Part shown: in pieces, positions 18,401-27,542 of the stretch
How positions within the stretch are numbered: the stretch's first letter is position 1
Layout: every line of letters starts with the position of its first letter
NCBI RefSeq assembly: GCF_011057715.1
Contig: NZ_LNGH01000023.1
Coordinates: 62,001-126,000 of the forward strand
DNA: 64,000 bases
Source of the DNA: Marinitoga sp. 38H-ov
GTDB taxonomy: Bacteria > Thermotogota > Thermotogae > Petrotogales > Petrotogaceae
Direction of reading: 5' to 3'
The notes under the pieces: generated by a model
What the model was told of the DNA's origin: nothing
Seen by the model: only the letters and a program-made list of their open reading frames with translations
Database searches by the model: none
Translations under genes and position numbers: made by a program

Positions 18401-20524
18401 AGTGACTGTTGATCCTAAATTTTCTTCTGATATAGGATATATTAATTCAATAACGGGTTTTCTTGATGTAGTAAAATTTGATGAAGCTATAGCTGTTGCA
18501 AAATTACTATCTTCAACTATAACTTCCCATGTATATTCCATATTAGATTCCAAAAAATTAGTATATTTTACTATTGTAGAATCTGTTGATATTTCATCTA
18601 TTATATTTCCATTATTATATATATATAATTTATAATTTAATTTATCATTATCTATATCTGTTGCATCCCATGAAAATACAGGCTTTAATGATTCATTAAA
18701 ACTAGTAGGTGTCAATAATTGAATTTGCGGTTTATTTGTAGTTTCAAAATAATTAATACCAGAACTTGCGGAAGCATTATAAACATCAAAAGCTAATACT
18801 TCCCATTTGTATTTTGTTTCAGGTAAAATATTTAAATCATAATAATTTTCTGTTAATGTTGCCAGTAGCGATAAAGGTTCATTATCTTTAGAAATATATA
18901 GATTATAATACGCTAAGTTTGTATCTTCAAAAAACCATTTTAATTTTGTTTTTAATGAAATATTTACTATATTATTTGTCGGTTCTACACTTTTAAATAT
19001 CGGTTTTTTATTAGTCGTAAAAGTTGCTATATCGCTAATAGATGTTGCATTATTGGTATCAATTGCTTCTACTTGCCAAAAATAAGTTGTTCCATTTTTC
19101 AAATTCTTTAGAGTATAATAATTTTTTGATGTCTCTCCTTCTAAAATTAAATCCGTAGAAGATTCACCATAATATATCCTATAATTCAATTCATTATCAG
19201 GATCATAACATTTCCAGGTTAAAGTTGCAACTTTAGTATCTACATCTATTATTTTATTTGGAAATAGTTCATATGGATTATCCGGACCAACATTAGTTTT
19301 AAATTTAACAATCTCGCTACTTACTTCATTACCTTTCCCATCATCAGCTATAACTTTAAAAGCATAATAACTTCCTTTTTTCAAACCATTTACATTATAA
19401 TACATATTCTTTGTAGAATCATCTATTAATAAATTTCTTGAAAAATCTATATTTTCAATTTTATCTTCCATACTGACTTCTTTTAATTTAATGAAAAAGG
19501 TTAAGTTATCATTATCTATATCAGTTGCATTCCAAGTAATTTTCAGATTTTCCGGCATTCCTACGGGGTAATTTTCCGTTTCTTTGTTTTTTACTGGATA
19601 TGTAATTTTTATTTCTGGTTTATATGATGTTGTAAAACTTTGTATAGAACTTTCAATTTTATTTTTATTATCAATTATCTTCCAATAAAATGTAGTACCT
19701 TCAGGTAAAGAATTTAATGTAAATTCCTTGCTAGATATATTTTTTCTTAAATAATATTTTAAATCATTTGAAAGATCATCATTAGGCGAAAATATTAAAG
19801 TAAAATCATCAGATATACCTGTATATTCAAAAGATAATTTTACATTATTCAACGGTATACTTCTTGAATTATTCGTAGGATTAAAATTGAAAAATTCTAA
19901 ATTCCCTACATTTATTTGAAGTATATCTTCACCAAATGTATTTAAATTATCATATGCTACTATTTTAAAATAATATGTTTCTCTTGTGTTTAAATTTTCT
20001 ATATAATAACTTTTATTTAGCCCTAAATCTACAATATCAAAAAAATCATTTGATTTTGATATATATAATTCATATTTTTTTATACCATCCTTATCTTCTG
20101 CATCCCAAGATAATAATATATGATTTTCATATATAATATTTTTATTTGTTAAAAATTTTACTTTAGGTATATCAGTTGTTGTAAATTCATATATATCTGA
20201 TTCATTAATTTCATTTCCTTTAACGCTAATGATTTGTAAATAATATGTTGTTTCAGGTGATAAATTTTCTATTCTTATATTCTTATTAGATGTTGTAATT
20301 TTTCTATCTAACAAATTCTTATTAGTCCCATACTTAACAATATAATTAATATCTTCTAAAACAACATTACCTTCCAAATCCCAATAGAAATCTATTGAAA
20401 GTGGAAGGTTATTTAATTTTGTAGGATATTTTAATATTGGTTTTGGCGGTTTTGTATTTAAAATACAAGATTGAAGTATTAATATAATTATAATATATAA
20501 TAGACTTTTATATGTTTTTTTCAT
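15488..20524 (-). CDS. Giant lipoprotein with about 14 fibronectin type III repeats
   Basis: This 1678-residue lipoprotein has a lipobox LILQSC with Cys20 as the lipidation site. About 14 FN3-type repeats of roughly 95 residues follow, each ending in a TF-x-TT-x-KP-like border. They recur with WNATDIDND, TYYWKI and SG-LLPDT-type motifs. The final part (about residues 1390-1678) changes to repeats with KTSDNGYIIFGQT-like segments, as in beta-propeller-type surface proteins. FN3 arrays usually act as spacers or as protein and carbohydrate binding surfaces, so a long extracellular or periplasmic stalk ending in a propeller-like head is the likely form. The start follows GAGGTGAT. It lies 47 bases after pgl. 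No enzyme motif is seen. Confidence 0.85.
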   Translation of the reverse strand: MKKTYKSLLYIIIILILQSCILNTKPPKPILKYPTKLNNLPLSIDFYWDLEGNVVLEDINYIVKYGTNKNLLDRKITTSNKNIRIENLSPETTYYLQIISVKGNEINESDIYEFTTTDIPKVKFLTNKNIIYENHILLSWDAEDKDGIKKYELYISKSNDFFDIVDLGLNKSYYIENLNTRETYYFKIVAYDNLNTFGEDILQINVGNLEFFNFNPTNNSRSIPLNNVKLSFEYTGISDDFTLIFSPNDDLSNDLKYYLRKNISSKEFTLNSLPEGTTFYWKIIDNKNKIESSIQSFTTSYKPEIKITYPVKNKETENYPVGMPENLKITWNATDIDNDNLTFFIKLKEVSMEDKIENIDFSRNLLIDDSTKNMYYNVNGLKKGSYYAFKVIADDGKGNEVSSEIVKFKTNVGPDNPYELFPNKIIDVDTKVATLTWKCYDPDNELNYRIYYGESSTDLILEGETSKNYYTLKNLKNGTTYFWQVEAIDTNNATSISDIATFTTNKKPIFKSVEPTNNIVNISLKTKLKWFFEDTNLAYYNLYISKDNEPLSLLATLTENYYDLNILPETKYKWEVLAFDVYNASASSGINYFETTNKPQIQLLTPTSFNESLKPVFSWDATDIDNDKLNYKLYIYNNGNIIDEISTDSTIVKYTNFLESNMEYTWEVIVEDSNFATAIASSNFTTSRKPVIELIYPISEENLGSTVTLTWNATDIDNDDIYYEIYLDDTKIGTTTNKNYSVSGLLPDTLYTWKVVAIDSNLATNTSIEATFTTDKSPNNKPNITNIYGYDENGNLNKELSLNEEKYPNVFKIIWGLSNNSSYYNVYKSKDGIESIIASNLTNNNTIIYIPDGGKYNLYVKAFNDKGFYTKGDEISLEINKPPIILDYSPRENESNISLHPTIIWKAEDYDSKIFTLRMYFGYNKEELNEEYMPNTQTEGEYTIKTELNPGTKYYWKIKLEDEMNGVTETEFREFTTTYRPEFKSVNLSDYATNISLNYNLQWEGYDKDNDNLSYTIKLNGNKLKENLKSNAYTLNLESDKNYLLELLVIDDKGTENSTILNFSTTRKPIIYNNSMYVEDTNHFKNGDKIYWNAYDPDNDEIYYEIYLGTSQNSLTKIATTTEKEYKLNNLIEGKTYYWKIKVYDNKGAVSESDIKSFKTNTSPNIQNIYYPKNNSIGIERNVTLYWEATDSEKDKLKYDIYFGDTKNNLVKVASDYVYTSYNINNLENGKTYYWKIVAKDGFGGESESEIYDFTTNSPPVFSKINYELYNGLELKINWEVKDPEGQTIRFDLLESFEDSNYSTILYNVYDIEKYLGRLLPDTNYYLKIRAIDEKNDYVESTITFKTNNIDTNIFTIERGNNNIENSIIDLKEVNSNEYVFIEKQNNEYYLTKIDYTGTETTKDSSITINYTPYFIENNANLLIIGIKDDQIIFEEYDNNLNLISSNLTNIFLSSIKDFIKISDNEYIILGENSGNNYIINILNGLKMLEKNFGNTKLYSIIKIYDYDSKEKFILSGEKNNKGYMAKLDKNFNLEDEKIVDIDKIVKLENNERDFFAVGFINNDLVIKGFSYRLNELYKPIYENNFYNSFVDIVKVDNGYLMALNNNEGDIEILELDNNINVINKHYFGREYEDKAMGIIKTSDNGYIIFGQTKFSDHTYGNSYIIKTDSNLDGWSTP

Positions 20525-20570
20525 TATAATATCACCTCAAGTTATATTTCTACATAAGGTGATTATTTTC

Positions 20571-21248
20571 TTAATTTTTTGAAATAAAAAATAATAGATT
20601 TTCTTTTGGCGAAACCTTAGATACTGGATATATTCTATTCCTAAATGCTTCTTTTAATCTATTAATTTTACTCTTTCCAGAAATTAAAAAGAGTATATTT
20701 TTACTATTATTAATTGCTTTATAGGTTAATGTAATCCTAGGCACTTTTGGATTAGCATTTTTAGGATACACAAAATCAACATATTTTTTATCAGATATCT
20801 CTACATCTGGAAAAATTGATGCTACATGTCCATCATTTCCCATACCTAATAATATTAAGTCAAACGATATTTCATTAAAAGAATCTTTTATTCTTTTTTC
20901 ATAATCTAGTGCACATTTTTCTATATCTTTAATTTCTGTATTTACATATAAAAAATTTTCTTTAGGAATATTTATTTTTGAAATTAAAATGTCATTTATC
21001 ATTTTATAATTACTATATTCATCATCTAATGGAACATACCTTTCATCACCTAAAACCAAATATACTTTTTCCCAATCAATATTATGATTCATACTTAGCA
21101 TTTCATATAATAATTTAGGGGTATTCCCCCCTGATAAAACCAAAGAGAAATACCCTTGTTTTTTTATATAATAATCATAAAAATTCATTACTGTTTTAAC
21201 TACATCAAAACTCATCTCATTAATATTTTCATATTCAAATATTCTCAT
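20571..21248 (-). CDS. pgl: 6-phosphogluconolactonase
   Basis: The enzyme hydrolyses 6-phosphogluconolactone, the second step of the oxidative pentose-phosphate pathway. The 225-residue length fits the DevB/NagB-fold family. Signatures are LVLSGGNTPKLLYEML (substrate binding), VLGDERYVPLDDEYSN and LGMGNDGHVASIFP (active site). ATG 21248 is chosen because GGTGGAG lies just upstream, which places the start inside the 3' end of zwf (14-base overlap). It follows zwf and gnd, so all three enzymes of the branch are in one operon. Confidence 0.94.
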   Translation of the reverse strand: MRIFEYENINEMSFDVVKTVMNFYDYYIKKQGYFSLVLSGGNTPKLLYEMLSMNHNIDWEKVYLVLGDERYVPLDDEYSNYKMINDILISKINIPKENFLYVNTEIKDIEKCALDYEKRIKDSFNEISFDLILLGMGNDGHVASIFPDVEISDKKYVDFVYPKNANPKVPRITLTYKAINNSKNILFLISGKSKINRLKEAFRNRIYPVSKVSPKENLLFFISKN

Positions 21249-22743
21249 AATTTCTCCACCTTCTACCATCTTTTTCTATTAATCTATCTGATTCTTTTGG
21301 ACCCCAACTTCCTGAAGGATAATAATATAAGTCACTATTCTCCCATCTTTCTAAAATAGGAGTTACCAATTTCCAAGATTCTTCCATAATATCATTTCTT
21401 ACATATAGTGTTTGATCTCCCAACAAAGCATCTAAAATAAGTCTTTCATATGCATCTTGAGGTTCATAATCAAAGAAATTTCTATATTTAAATTCCATAT
21501 TTAAAGTATTTATACATATTTTAGATCCTGGTTGTTTAGCTTGAAGTATTAGTTTAAAACCTTCATCAGGTTGAATTCTAATTACTAATGCATTTGGTTC
21601 AAATTTAACAGGATAAAAATCCGAAAATATTGAATGCGGTACATCCTTAAATACTATTGAAACTTCAGATAATTTTTTCTTTAATCTTTTTCCTGTTCTT
21701 ATATAAAAAGGAACTCCACTCCATCTCCAATTATCTATCAACAATTTTAATGCAACAAATGTTTCTGTTTTAGAATTTTTCCCCACTTCTTCTATATATG
21801 ATTTTTTAAATTCATTATTTATATATCCATCTGTATATTGTCCTCTTACAACAAATTCATCTAAATTATCAACATTAAAACGTCTAATTGATTTTAAGAC
21901 CTTCATTTTTTCATCATGTATCATATTAGCATCAAGTGATGCCGGAGGTTCTATTGCAATTAAAGTTAATAATTGTAATATATGGTTTTGAACCATATCC
22001 CTTAATAATCCAGTGTTTTCAAAATATCCTATTCTATTTTCTACTCCTAATTCTTCTGATACAGTTATTTGAACATGATCAATATATTTATAATTCCATA
22101 TTGGTTCAAAAACAATATTCGCAAATCTCATCATCAATATATTTTGTACCGTTTCTTTTCCAAGATAATGATCAATCCTATATATTTGTTTTTCATTTAA
22201 GTATTTATGCAACTCACAATCTAACTTTTTAGCACTTTCTAAATTATTTCCAAAAGGTTTTTCAATAACCATTCTTGAAAAATTTTCATCTTCGTTATTT
22301 AAATCAAACTTACCCAAATGCCTGATAATTGGAATATATACATTAGGAGGTGTTGCGAAATAAAATAATTTATTATTTTTAGTGTTATGTTTTTTATTTA
22401 AAATATTTATTTTTTCTTTTAAATTAATATATAATTCATCTTGATCATAATCACCAGATAAAAAATATATATGTTCAATAAATTTCTTTACTACATCCTG
22501 TTTAAAATCAAGTGACTCTAAAACCTTATTTCTAAAATCATCATCAGAAAAATTTGATCTTCCAACACCTAAAATATAAAAATCTATTAATTTTCTGTTT
22601 TTAAACAATTTATACATTGACGGAATTAATTTTCTAAAACTTAGATCTCCTGATGCCCCAAAAATAATTATACCTGCAGGCTCTGGAGTTGGATCATCAC
22701 AAAGCTCTACTACTGATCCAATCTTGTTTTCTATAATACCCAT
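21235..22743 (-). CDS. zwf: Glucose-6-phosphate 1-dehydrogenase
   Basis: This 502-residue enzyme oxidises glucose 6-phosphate to 6-phosphogluconolactone with NAD(P)+. The coenzyme loop IFGASGDLSFRKLIP lies near the N-terminus, and the active-site signature RIDHYLGKET is present in full, including the catalytic His. Downstream NRIGYFENTGLLRDMVQNH is also typical. ATG 22743 is chosen because GAAGGTGAT precedes it; the frame extends upstream only into the gnd coding region. It starts 4 bases after the gnd stop and overlaps pgl. Confidence 0.96.
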   Translation of the reverse strand: MGIIENKIGSVVELCDDPTPEPAGIIIFGASGDLSFRKLIPSMYKLFKNRKLIDFYILGVGRSNFSDDDFRNKVLESLDFKQDVVKKFIEHIYFLSGDYDQDELYINLKEKINILNKKHNTKNNKLFYFATPPNVYIPIIRHLGKFDLNNEDENFSRMVIEKPFGNNLESAKKLDCELHKYLNEKQIYRIDHYLGKETVQNILMMRFANIVFEPIWNYKYIDHVQITVSEELGVENRIGYFENTGLLRDMVQNHILQLLTLIAIEPPASLDANMIHDEKMKVLKSIRRFNVDNLDEFVVRGQYTDGYINNEFKKSYIEEVGKNSKTETFVALKLLIDNWRWSGVPFYIRTGKRLKKKLSEVSIVFKDVPHSIFSDFYPVKFEPNALVIRIQPDEGFKLILQAKQPGSKICINTLNMEFKYRNFFDYEPQDAYERLILDALLGDQTLYVRNDIMEESWKLVTPILERWENSDLYYYPSGSWGPKESDRLIEKDGRRWRNYENI

Positions 22744-22747
22744 AATA

Positions 22748-23722
22748 TCACCTTCTAAATTTTTCATCAGGATTTGCAGCTTGAACCTTTCCAGCACCTG
22801 CTATATTACTTTTTACATCTTCAGACTTTTTATATACAGCATGACCTCCAAATTCCCTTCTTAAAGCTGCTACTACTTTATCTGAGAAAACATCTTTTTG
22901 TCTAGATTGAAATCTTTTAAACAATGAGTTTGATATTATAGGAACTGAAACTCCTGTTTCAACAGCTTCTAAAACCGTCCATCTTGCTTCACCTGAATCT
23001 TCTACATACCCTTGTATTTCATCTAAGTTATTATCTTCTTTAAACGCATCTTCCAACAATTCTAACAACCAAGATCTTATAACACTTCCTTGATTCCATA
23101 AATGAGCAACCTTATACAAATCTAATTCTTCGCCATATTTTGATGCCTTTAATAACTCAAATCCTTCACCATATGCTTCCATTAAACCATATTCAATACC
23201 ATTATGAACCATTTTTACAAAATGTCCTGCTCCAGTTGGACCACAATATAAGTAACCATCTTTTGGTGCTAATGTTTTTAAAATAGGTTCTATATATTCA
23301 AAAATCTCTTTTTCACCACCTACCATAGTACAGTAACCTTCTTTTAAACCCCAGACTCCACCTGATACACCTGCATCTACATAATGAATTCCGTGTTTCT
23401 GTAATTTTTCAGCTCTTCTTAAATCATCCTTATAGTAAGTATTTGCTCCATCAATAATAATGTCTCCCTTGTTTAACAAGGGAATTAAATTATCAATATT
23501 ATTATCTGTAATTTCTCCTGCAGGCAACATTAACCATATAATCCTAGGAGATTCTAATTTTTCAACAAACTCCTCTAATGAATAGGAATCTATTGCACCT
23601 TCTTTCTTAATTTCTTCTACTTTTTCTTTTGTTCTATTATATACAACTACATCATGATTTTGTAATAATCTTTTTGCCATGTTCATTCCCATTCTTCCTA
23701 ACCCTATAATGCCTATTTTCAT
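22748..23722 (-). CDS. gnd: 6-phosphogluconate dehydrogenase, short (GndA/YqeC-type) form
   Basis: This enzyme oxidatively decarboxylates 6-phosphogluconate to ribulose 5-phosphate. At 324 residues it is the short monodomain type, which lacks the long C-terminal helical extension of the E. coli enzyme and is often NAD-dependent. The N-terminal Rossmann motif GLGRMGMNMAKRL, the VSGGVWGL substrate loop and the catalytic MVHNGIEYGLMEAY region are all present. The start follows GAGGTGAT. The order gnd-zwf-pgl gives the oxidative branch from one transcript. Whether the coenzyme is NAD or NADP cannot be settled by eye. Confidence 0.94.
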   Translation of the reverse strand: MKIGIIGLGRMGMNMAKRLLQNHDVVVYNRTKEKVEEIKKEGAIDSYSLEEFVEKLESPRIIWLMLPAGEITDNNIDNLIPLLNKGDIIIDGANTYYKDDLRRAEKLQKHGIHYVDAGVSGGVWGLKEGYCTMVGGEKEIFEYIEPILKTLAPKDGYLYCGPTGAGHFVKMVHNGIEYGLMEAYGEGFELLKASKYGEELDLYKVAHLWNQGSVIRSWLLELLEDAFKEDNNLDEIQGYVEDSGEARWTVLEAVETGVSVPIISNSLFKRFQSRQKDVFSDKVVAALRREFGGHAVYKKSEDVKSNIAGAGKVQAANPDEKFRR

Positions 23723-23768
23723 AATATCACCTCTCCCAATTAAAATTTATACATTAAATCATTTAAAA

Positions 23769-24497
23769 TCATTCATTCAAAAAAAGATCTTTTAATATCT
23801 CCCTATAATTTTCATTAATATATATTTTTCCTTTTTCGCCAAACAAAATTCTTTCTTTGTTAGATGGTGAATTTCTTGAAATAGCGCTAGTAAATGCAGA
23901 TATAGATCTTGTATCTTTTAATTTTAACTCTGAAATTATCTCTTCTTTAGAGCTTTTACCCTTTTTAACCATAAACTTTAAAAATTCTTTTGTTGATTCT
24001 GTAAGAGAATTAATTAATCCTTTCAATTCTTCTTTTGACCATTTTTCCTCTGTAATTTTTGTATTGCCAATTAATTCTTTAAATACTTTTATTCTTTTTG
24101 ATAAATCATTTGATAATATTCCAAAAAGGTATTCAGTTGGCAAGTTACTATCAATTAAATCTATAAACTCTCTCAAAAGATTTTCTGATTTGACAACATC
24201 TTTTATTCCTAATTCCTCTAAGCTTATCTTATCATTTCCGTAAATTAAAATTTTCTTTTCTATATCTATTGATATACGTAATCTATTAAATAATGATATA
24301 ATAAATAGTGATAAAAAAACTTCTTCCACTTTTTGAGGAAATGTTTCTAATTTTAAAAAGTCTAAAATTTCATAATAATCAGATTTCGTTGATAATTTAT
24401 CAAAAATCTCAGATTTTAATTTCTTTTGTTCATTTATAATATTTTCACCTAAAAAACTATATAATGTTTTGAGAATTTCCGTATACAATTTTATCAC
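23769..24497 (-). CDS. Unknown helical protein upstream of gnd
   Basis: I do not recognise this 242-residue protein. It is acidic/basic-rich and predicted mostly helical, with no membrane segment or signal peptide. The last 80 residues (from about 160) resemble a winged-helix layout: SKEEIISELKLKDTRSISAF followed by a basic segment and a GEKGKIYIN wing. This could make it a regulator or nucleic-acid-binding protein, but no clear family motif is seen. It is the first gene of the run that continues with gnd-zwf-pgl, separated by 46 bases. It is divergent from the pseudouridine synthase, with 51 bases between the two starts. A GAGGTGATAAA ribosome site precedes the start. Confidence 0.7.
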   Translation of the reverse strand: MIKLYTEILKTLYSFLGENIINEQKKLKSEIFDKLSTKSDYYEILDFLKLETFPQKVEEVFLSLFIISLFNRLRISIDIEKKILIYGNDKISLEELGIKDVVKSENLLREFIDLIDSNLPTEYLFGILSNDLSKRIKVFKELIGNTKITEEKWSKEELKGLINSLTESTKEFLKFMVKKGKSSKEEIISELKLKDTRSISAFTSAISRNSPSNKERILFGEKGKIYINENYREILKDLFLNE

Positions 24498-24548
24498 CTC
24501 TATAATTTTATATATATTATATAATTATACCAAAAAAGGAGCGATAAT

Positions 24549-25436
24549 ATGCAAAATTATATAATTGTAAATGAAAAAAATTATTATAAAAGATTAGATA
24601 AATTCTTGAGAAATAATTTTGATTCATTGAAACTAGGGTTTATATATAAATTAATTAGAAAAGGATTTATTTTTGTAAATGGTAAAAGAGTTAAAAAACA
24701 AGAATTTGAATTAAATATTGGTGATACTGTAGAAATAAGGTATAAGGGGCCATTAGATGAGAGAAAAAAAGAAGAAAAAATATTGCCCAGACATTTAGAT
24801 TTAGACATTATATATGAAGATGAGAAAATTTTAGCTATAAATAAACCCTCTGGCATATCTGTTCATCCTGGCAGAAATGAAGAAAAGGTTACTATTATTG
24901 AAGGAATTTTATATTATGCAAAAGGTAAATTTGAACCACATTTAGTGCATAGATTGGACAAACACACATCTGGTGTATTAGTCATAGCAAAAAATAAGCA
25001 AGTCGCTAGAGAGTTAACTGAAATAATTAAAGGTAGAGATATTACAAAAAAATATCAATCATTAGTAATTGGAAAATTAACTGGAGATGGTAACAAACTT
25101 GAAAACGTCTTAGAAGAAAAAAATGCAGTATTATATTATGATGTATTGGAAAACTATAATATAAATAATATTGATTTAACCCTTGTTGATATTACTTTAA
25201 AAACTGGAAGAAAACATCAAATAAGAAAACAATTTGCAGATATAGGTTCTCCTGTAGCTGGAGATAATAAATATGGTAATTTTGAAATAAATAGATTACT
25301 TAAAAAATCAATAGGATTAAAAAGATATTTTTTACATTCTTACTTTTTAGAATTTGAATATCTTAATAAGAGATATACATTAATTTCTAATTTAACCACT
25401 GATTTAAAGAAGGTATTAGAAAGATTAGAGGTGTAA
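24549..25436 (+). CDS. RluA-family 23S rRNA pseudouridine synthase
   Basis: This 295-residue enzyme isomerises specific uridines in large-subunit rRNA. An N-terminal S4 RNA-binding domain (about 14-75) is followed by the RluA catalytic domain, with the hallmark HLVHRLDKHTSG and catalytic Asp137. NKPSGISVHPG and the later GRKHQIRKQF motif also fit. RluC or RluD type is likely; the exact target position is not readable. An AAAAAAGGAG site precedes ATG 24549. It is followed after 3 bases by a TTG-started membrane protein gene. Confidence 0.93.
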   Translation: MQNYIIVNEKNYYKRLDKFLRNNFDSLKLGFIYKLIRKGFIFVNGKRVKKQEFELNIGDTVEIRYKGPLDERKKEEKILPRHLDLDIIYEDEKILAINKPSGISVHPGRNEEKVTIIEGILYYAKGKFEPHLVHRLDKHTSGVLVIAKNKQVARELTEIIKGRDITKKYQSLVIGKLTGDGNKLENVLEEKNAVLYYDVLENYNINNIDLTLVDITLKTGRKHQIRKQFADIGSPVAGDNKYGNFEINRLLKKSIGLKRYFLHSYFLEFEYLNKRYTLISNLTTDLKKVLERLEV

Positions 25437-25439
25437 TTA

Positions 25440-26738
25440 TTGAAAAAGTATTCTAATATTGTTTTCTTGATAACAATCTTTTTTAGTATTTCAATATTTA
25501 TATATATATCTTATAATGACTATAATTATTTAAAAAGAGGATATCATATAATCGACAATAATTTATTAGAAAAACAATCTACTATGATTGAAAATAAATT
25601 AATTGAATATTATAGTTATAAAGATTATGTTTTAATAAGTGAAAATTCCACTAGTTTAACAATTGAAGAGTTTAAAGCATTTTTATCTGAACACGATAAT
25701 GTTCTTATTGCAGAATTTTCTGATTTTGGTTATTTATTTGATAAATATAAAGTTAATCTAAATAATAATGAATTATATAAGATTAGATATGTACATTATA
25801 TTAAACCTAAAGAGATGGATAAATATAATATTGAACAAATTGAACAGAGATTTTGGAGAGCCTTTAATGAAAGAAGATTAAATATTTTTTATATACCTAA
25901 CCATGAAAAAAGAGATTTGATTATTGAAGGTATTAAGAAAAGAATGAAAAATTATAATAAAGATATTCCTATTTTACCTAAACACAATAAAATTATCCCT
26001 ATATTTTCATCTATATTATCTTCTATTTATATAGGAACATTTATACCTTTACTTTCTATAATCTATCTATTATCATTTTTCTTTTTAAATGGGTGGTCTT
26101 ATGTCTTTTTAGCTATTATATTTTCTTTTATTTCTTGGATTAAATGGAAAAAAGATAAAAAACAAAATATTTTTAAATTTGTTCTGTTAAACATTTTATT
26201 TGGAATCTTAATATATGGCACAGGTTATAATTATCTTTTAATATATAAAATTTCCGTAATAAGAGGGGTTAAATTATTACTTATTATATTACCTTTTGTA
26301 TTATTTCTTGTACAAATAAAAAAATTTAAATTGAATAAAAAAGATATTATTTTTTCAACGATTATATTACTAATTTTTGGAGCTTATTATATTCTTAGGA
26401 GTGGAAATTTTGGATTTTCCAGTATGTATGAAAGAAATATTAGAGATTTCTTAGAGAAAACGTTAATTGCTAGACCTCGTTTTAAGGAATTTTTTGCTTA
26501 TATTTTTATCTTTACAAAACCACCCACAAAATTTTTTAGTATTTTTTGGAATATTGGACAGTCAATTCTTTTTGTATCTATTTTAGATACATTCTTACAT
26601 TTTCAAACACAAATTTATTTGGGTGTATTAAGAACGCTATATGCATTTTTACTATCATATGTTATCATAAGGTTTATTAAATATATAACTTTTATTAGCA
26701 CGGAGGTGCTCTATGGAAAGAAACATTTCAGAATATAA
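25440..26738 (+). CDS. Multi-spanning membrane protein, DUF5693-like
   Basis: The product is 432 residues, with an N-terminal membrane anchor (about residues 8-24), an extracytoplasmic domain of about 160 residues, then seven to eight membrane helices. The segment RDFLEKTLIARPRFKEFF resembles the conserved loop of DUF5693 proteins, which are found beside cell-envelope genes in Firmicutes; that family is often longer. The function is unknown. The start is TTG at 25440, with GAGGTG upstream; no ATG lies near a better site. The gene overlaps the next by 26 bases. Confidence 0.68.
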   Translation: MKKYSNIVFLITIFFSISIFIYISYNDYNYLKRGYHIIDNNLLEKQSTMIENKLIEYYSYKDYVLISENSTSLTIEEFKAFLSEHDNVLIAEFSDFGYLFDKYKVNLNNNELYKIRYVHYIKPKEMDKYNIEQIEQRFWRAFNERRLNIFYIPNHEKRDLIIEGIKKRMKNYNKDIPILPKHNKIIPIFSSILSSIYIGTFIPLLSIIYLLSFFFLNGWSYVFLAIIFSFISWIKWKKDKKQNIFKFVLLNILFGILIYGTGYNYLLIYKISVIRGVKLLLIILPFVLFLVQIKKFKLNKKDIIFSTIILLIFGAYYILRSGNFGFSSMYERNIRDFLEKTLIARPRFKEFFAYIFIFTKPPTKFFSIFWNIGQSILFVSILDTFLHFQTQIYLGVLRTLYAFLLSYVIIRFIKYITFISTEVLYGKKHFRI

Positions 26739-27522
26739 AATTAAAGCTGTTGATGCCGGAAAAAATATTGATATTCAAATGATTGCCGCAAAATTACAGT
26801 TACCAGTCGTGACAAAATGGGAAATGCCACTTATTTTAAGTTATAATCAAAAAAATGTTCATATTTATCAATTTGGAGCTTTTGTTTTTTTTGATTTTTT
26901 AGATAAAGAAATAAAAGAATTTATTTCATATATTGAAAAATTAGTTGATGATGAATTTAAAGCAAAATTTGAAGATGAACTAAATATTGTTATTGATAAT
27001 AATCTTAAAAAGTCATTTTATATTGATTTTAATACAGAAACACTTCATATTAAGGAGGATTACATTTCTAAAGAATCATTATCTTTAATATCTTTAACCA
27101 TTGCTCAAAGCGTAGCTTTAGAAAGATATGAAGAGCTTTCAGATGAATTAGAGGAAGATATTGAAAAAACAATTGAAAAATATAATAAATATAAACACTT
27201 CCTCTCCATTATGAAAAATATTGCTGTTGGAAAGGCTTTAAATCTAATTAAAACAAGACATGAAATAATATCTGATATTATGGTTTTAGATAAACCATCT
27301 ATAACTTGGGAATGGAATATATATGATGAGTTATATGAAATATTGGCTAGATTTTTTGAAATAAATAGAAGGTATAAGATATTATCACATAAATTAGATA
27401 ATGCTTTAGAAAGCTATACAGTTTTAAATGAAATAAACGAAGGCTCAAGAGCAAATTTTTTAGAATTATTAATAGTAATTCTTATAGTTTTTGAAATTAT
27501 AATGGCCTTTTTTCATATATAA
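26713..27522 (+). CDS. RMD1/DUF155-family protein with C-terminal membrane anchor
   Basis: The 269-residue protein has an N-terminal alpha/beta domain containing YQFGAFVFFDF, then long charged helices (about 130-235), and one C-terminal hydrophobic helix (about 249-268). This order is typical of the RMD1/DUF155 family, whose best-known members are yeast Rmd1/Rmd8 and mitochondrial Rmnd1. The bacterial role is not defined. It starts at ATG 26713, following the site ACGGAGGTG inside the 3' end of the upstream gene (26-base overlap). It lies 20 bases before the GH31 glucosidase. Confidence 0.68.
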   Translation: MERNISEYKIKAVDAGKNIDIQMIAAKLQLPVVTKWEMPLILSYNQKNVHIYQFGAFVFFDFLDKEIKEFISYIEKLVDDEFKAKFEDELNIVIDNNLKKSFYIDFNTETLHIKEDYISKESLSLISLTIAQSVALERYEELSDELEEDIEKTIEKYNKYKHFLSIMKNIAVGKALNLIKTRHEIISDIMVLDKPSITWEWNIYDELYEILARFFEINRRYKILSHKLDNALESYTVLNEINEGSRANFLELLIVILIVFEIIMAFFHI

Positions 27523-27542
27523 AAAAAGAAAGGAGAATATTT

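Noticed and set aside
23857-24243. 128-residue plus-strand frame opposite the unknown gene before gnd
   Set aside because: No ribosome site or motif; the minus-strand frame has a good site and fits the operon.
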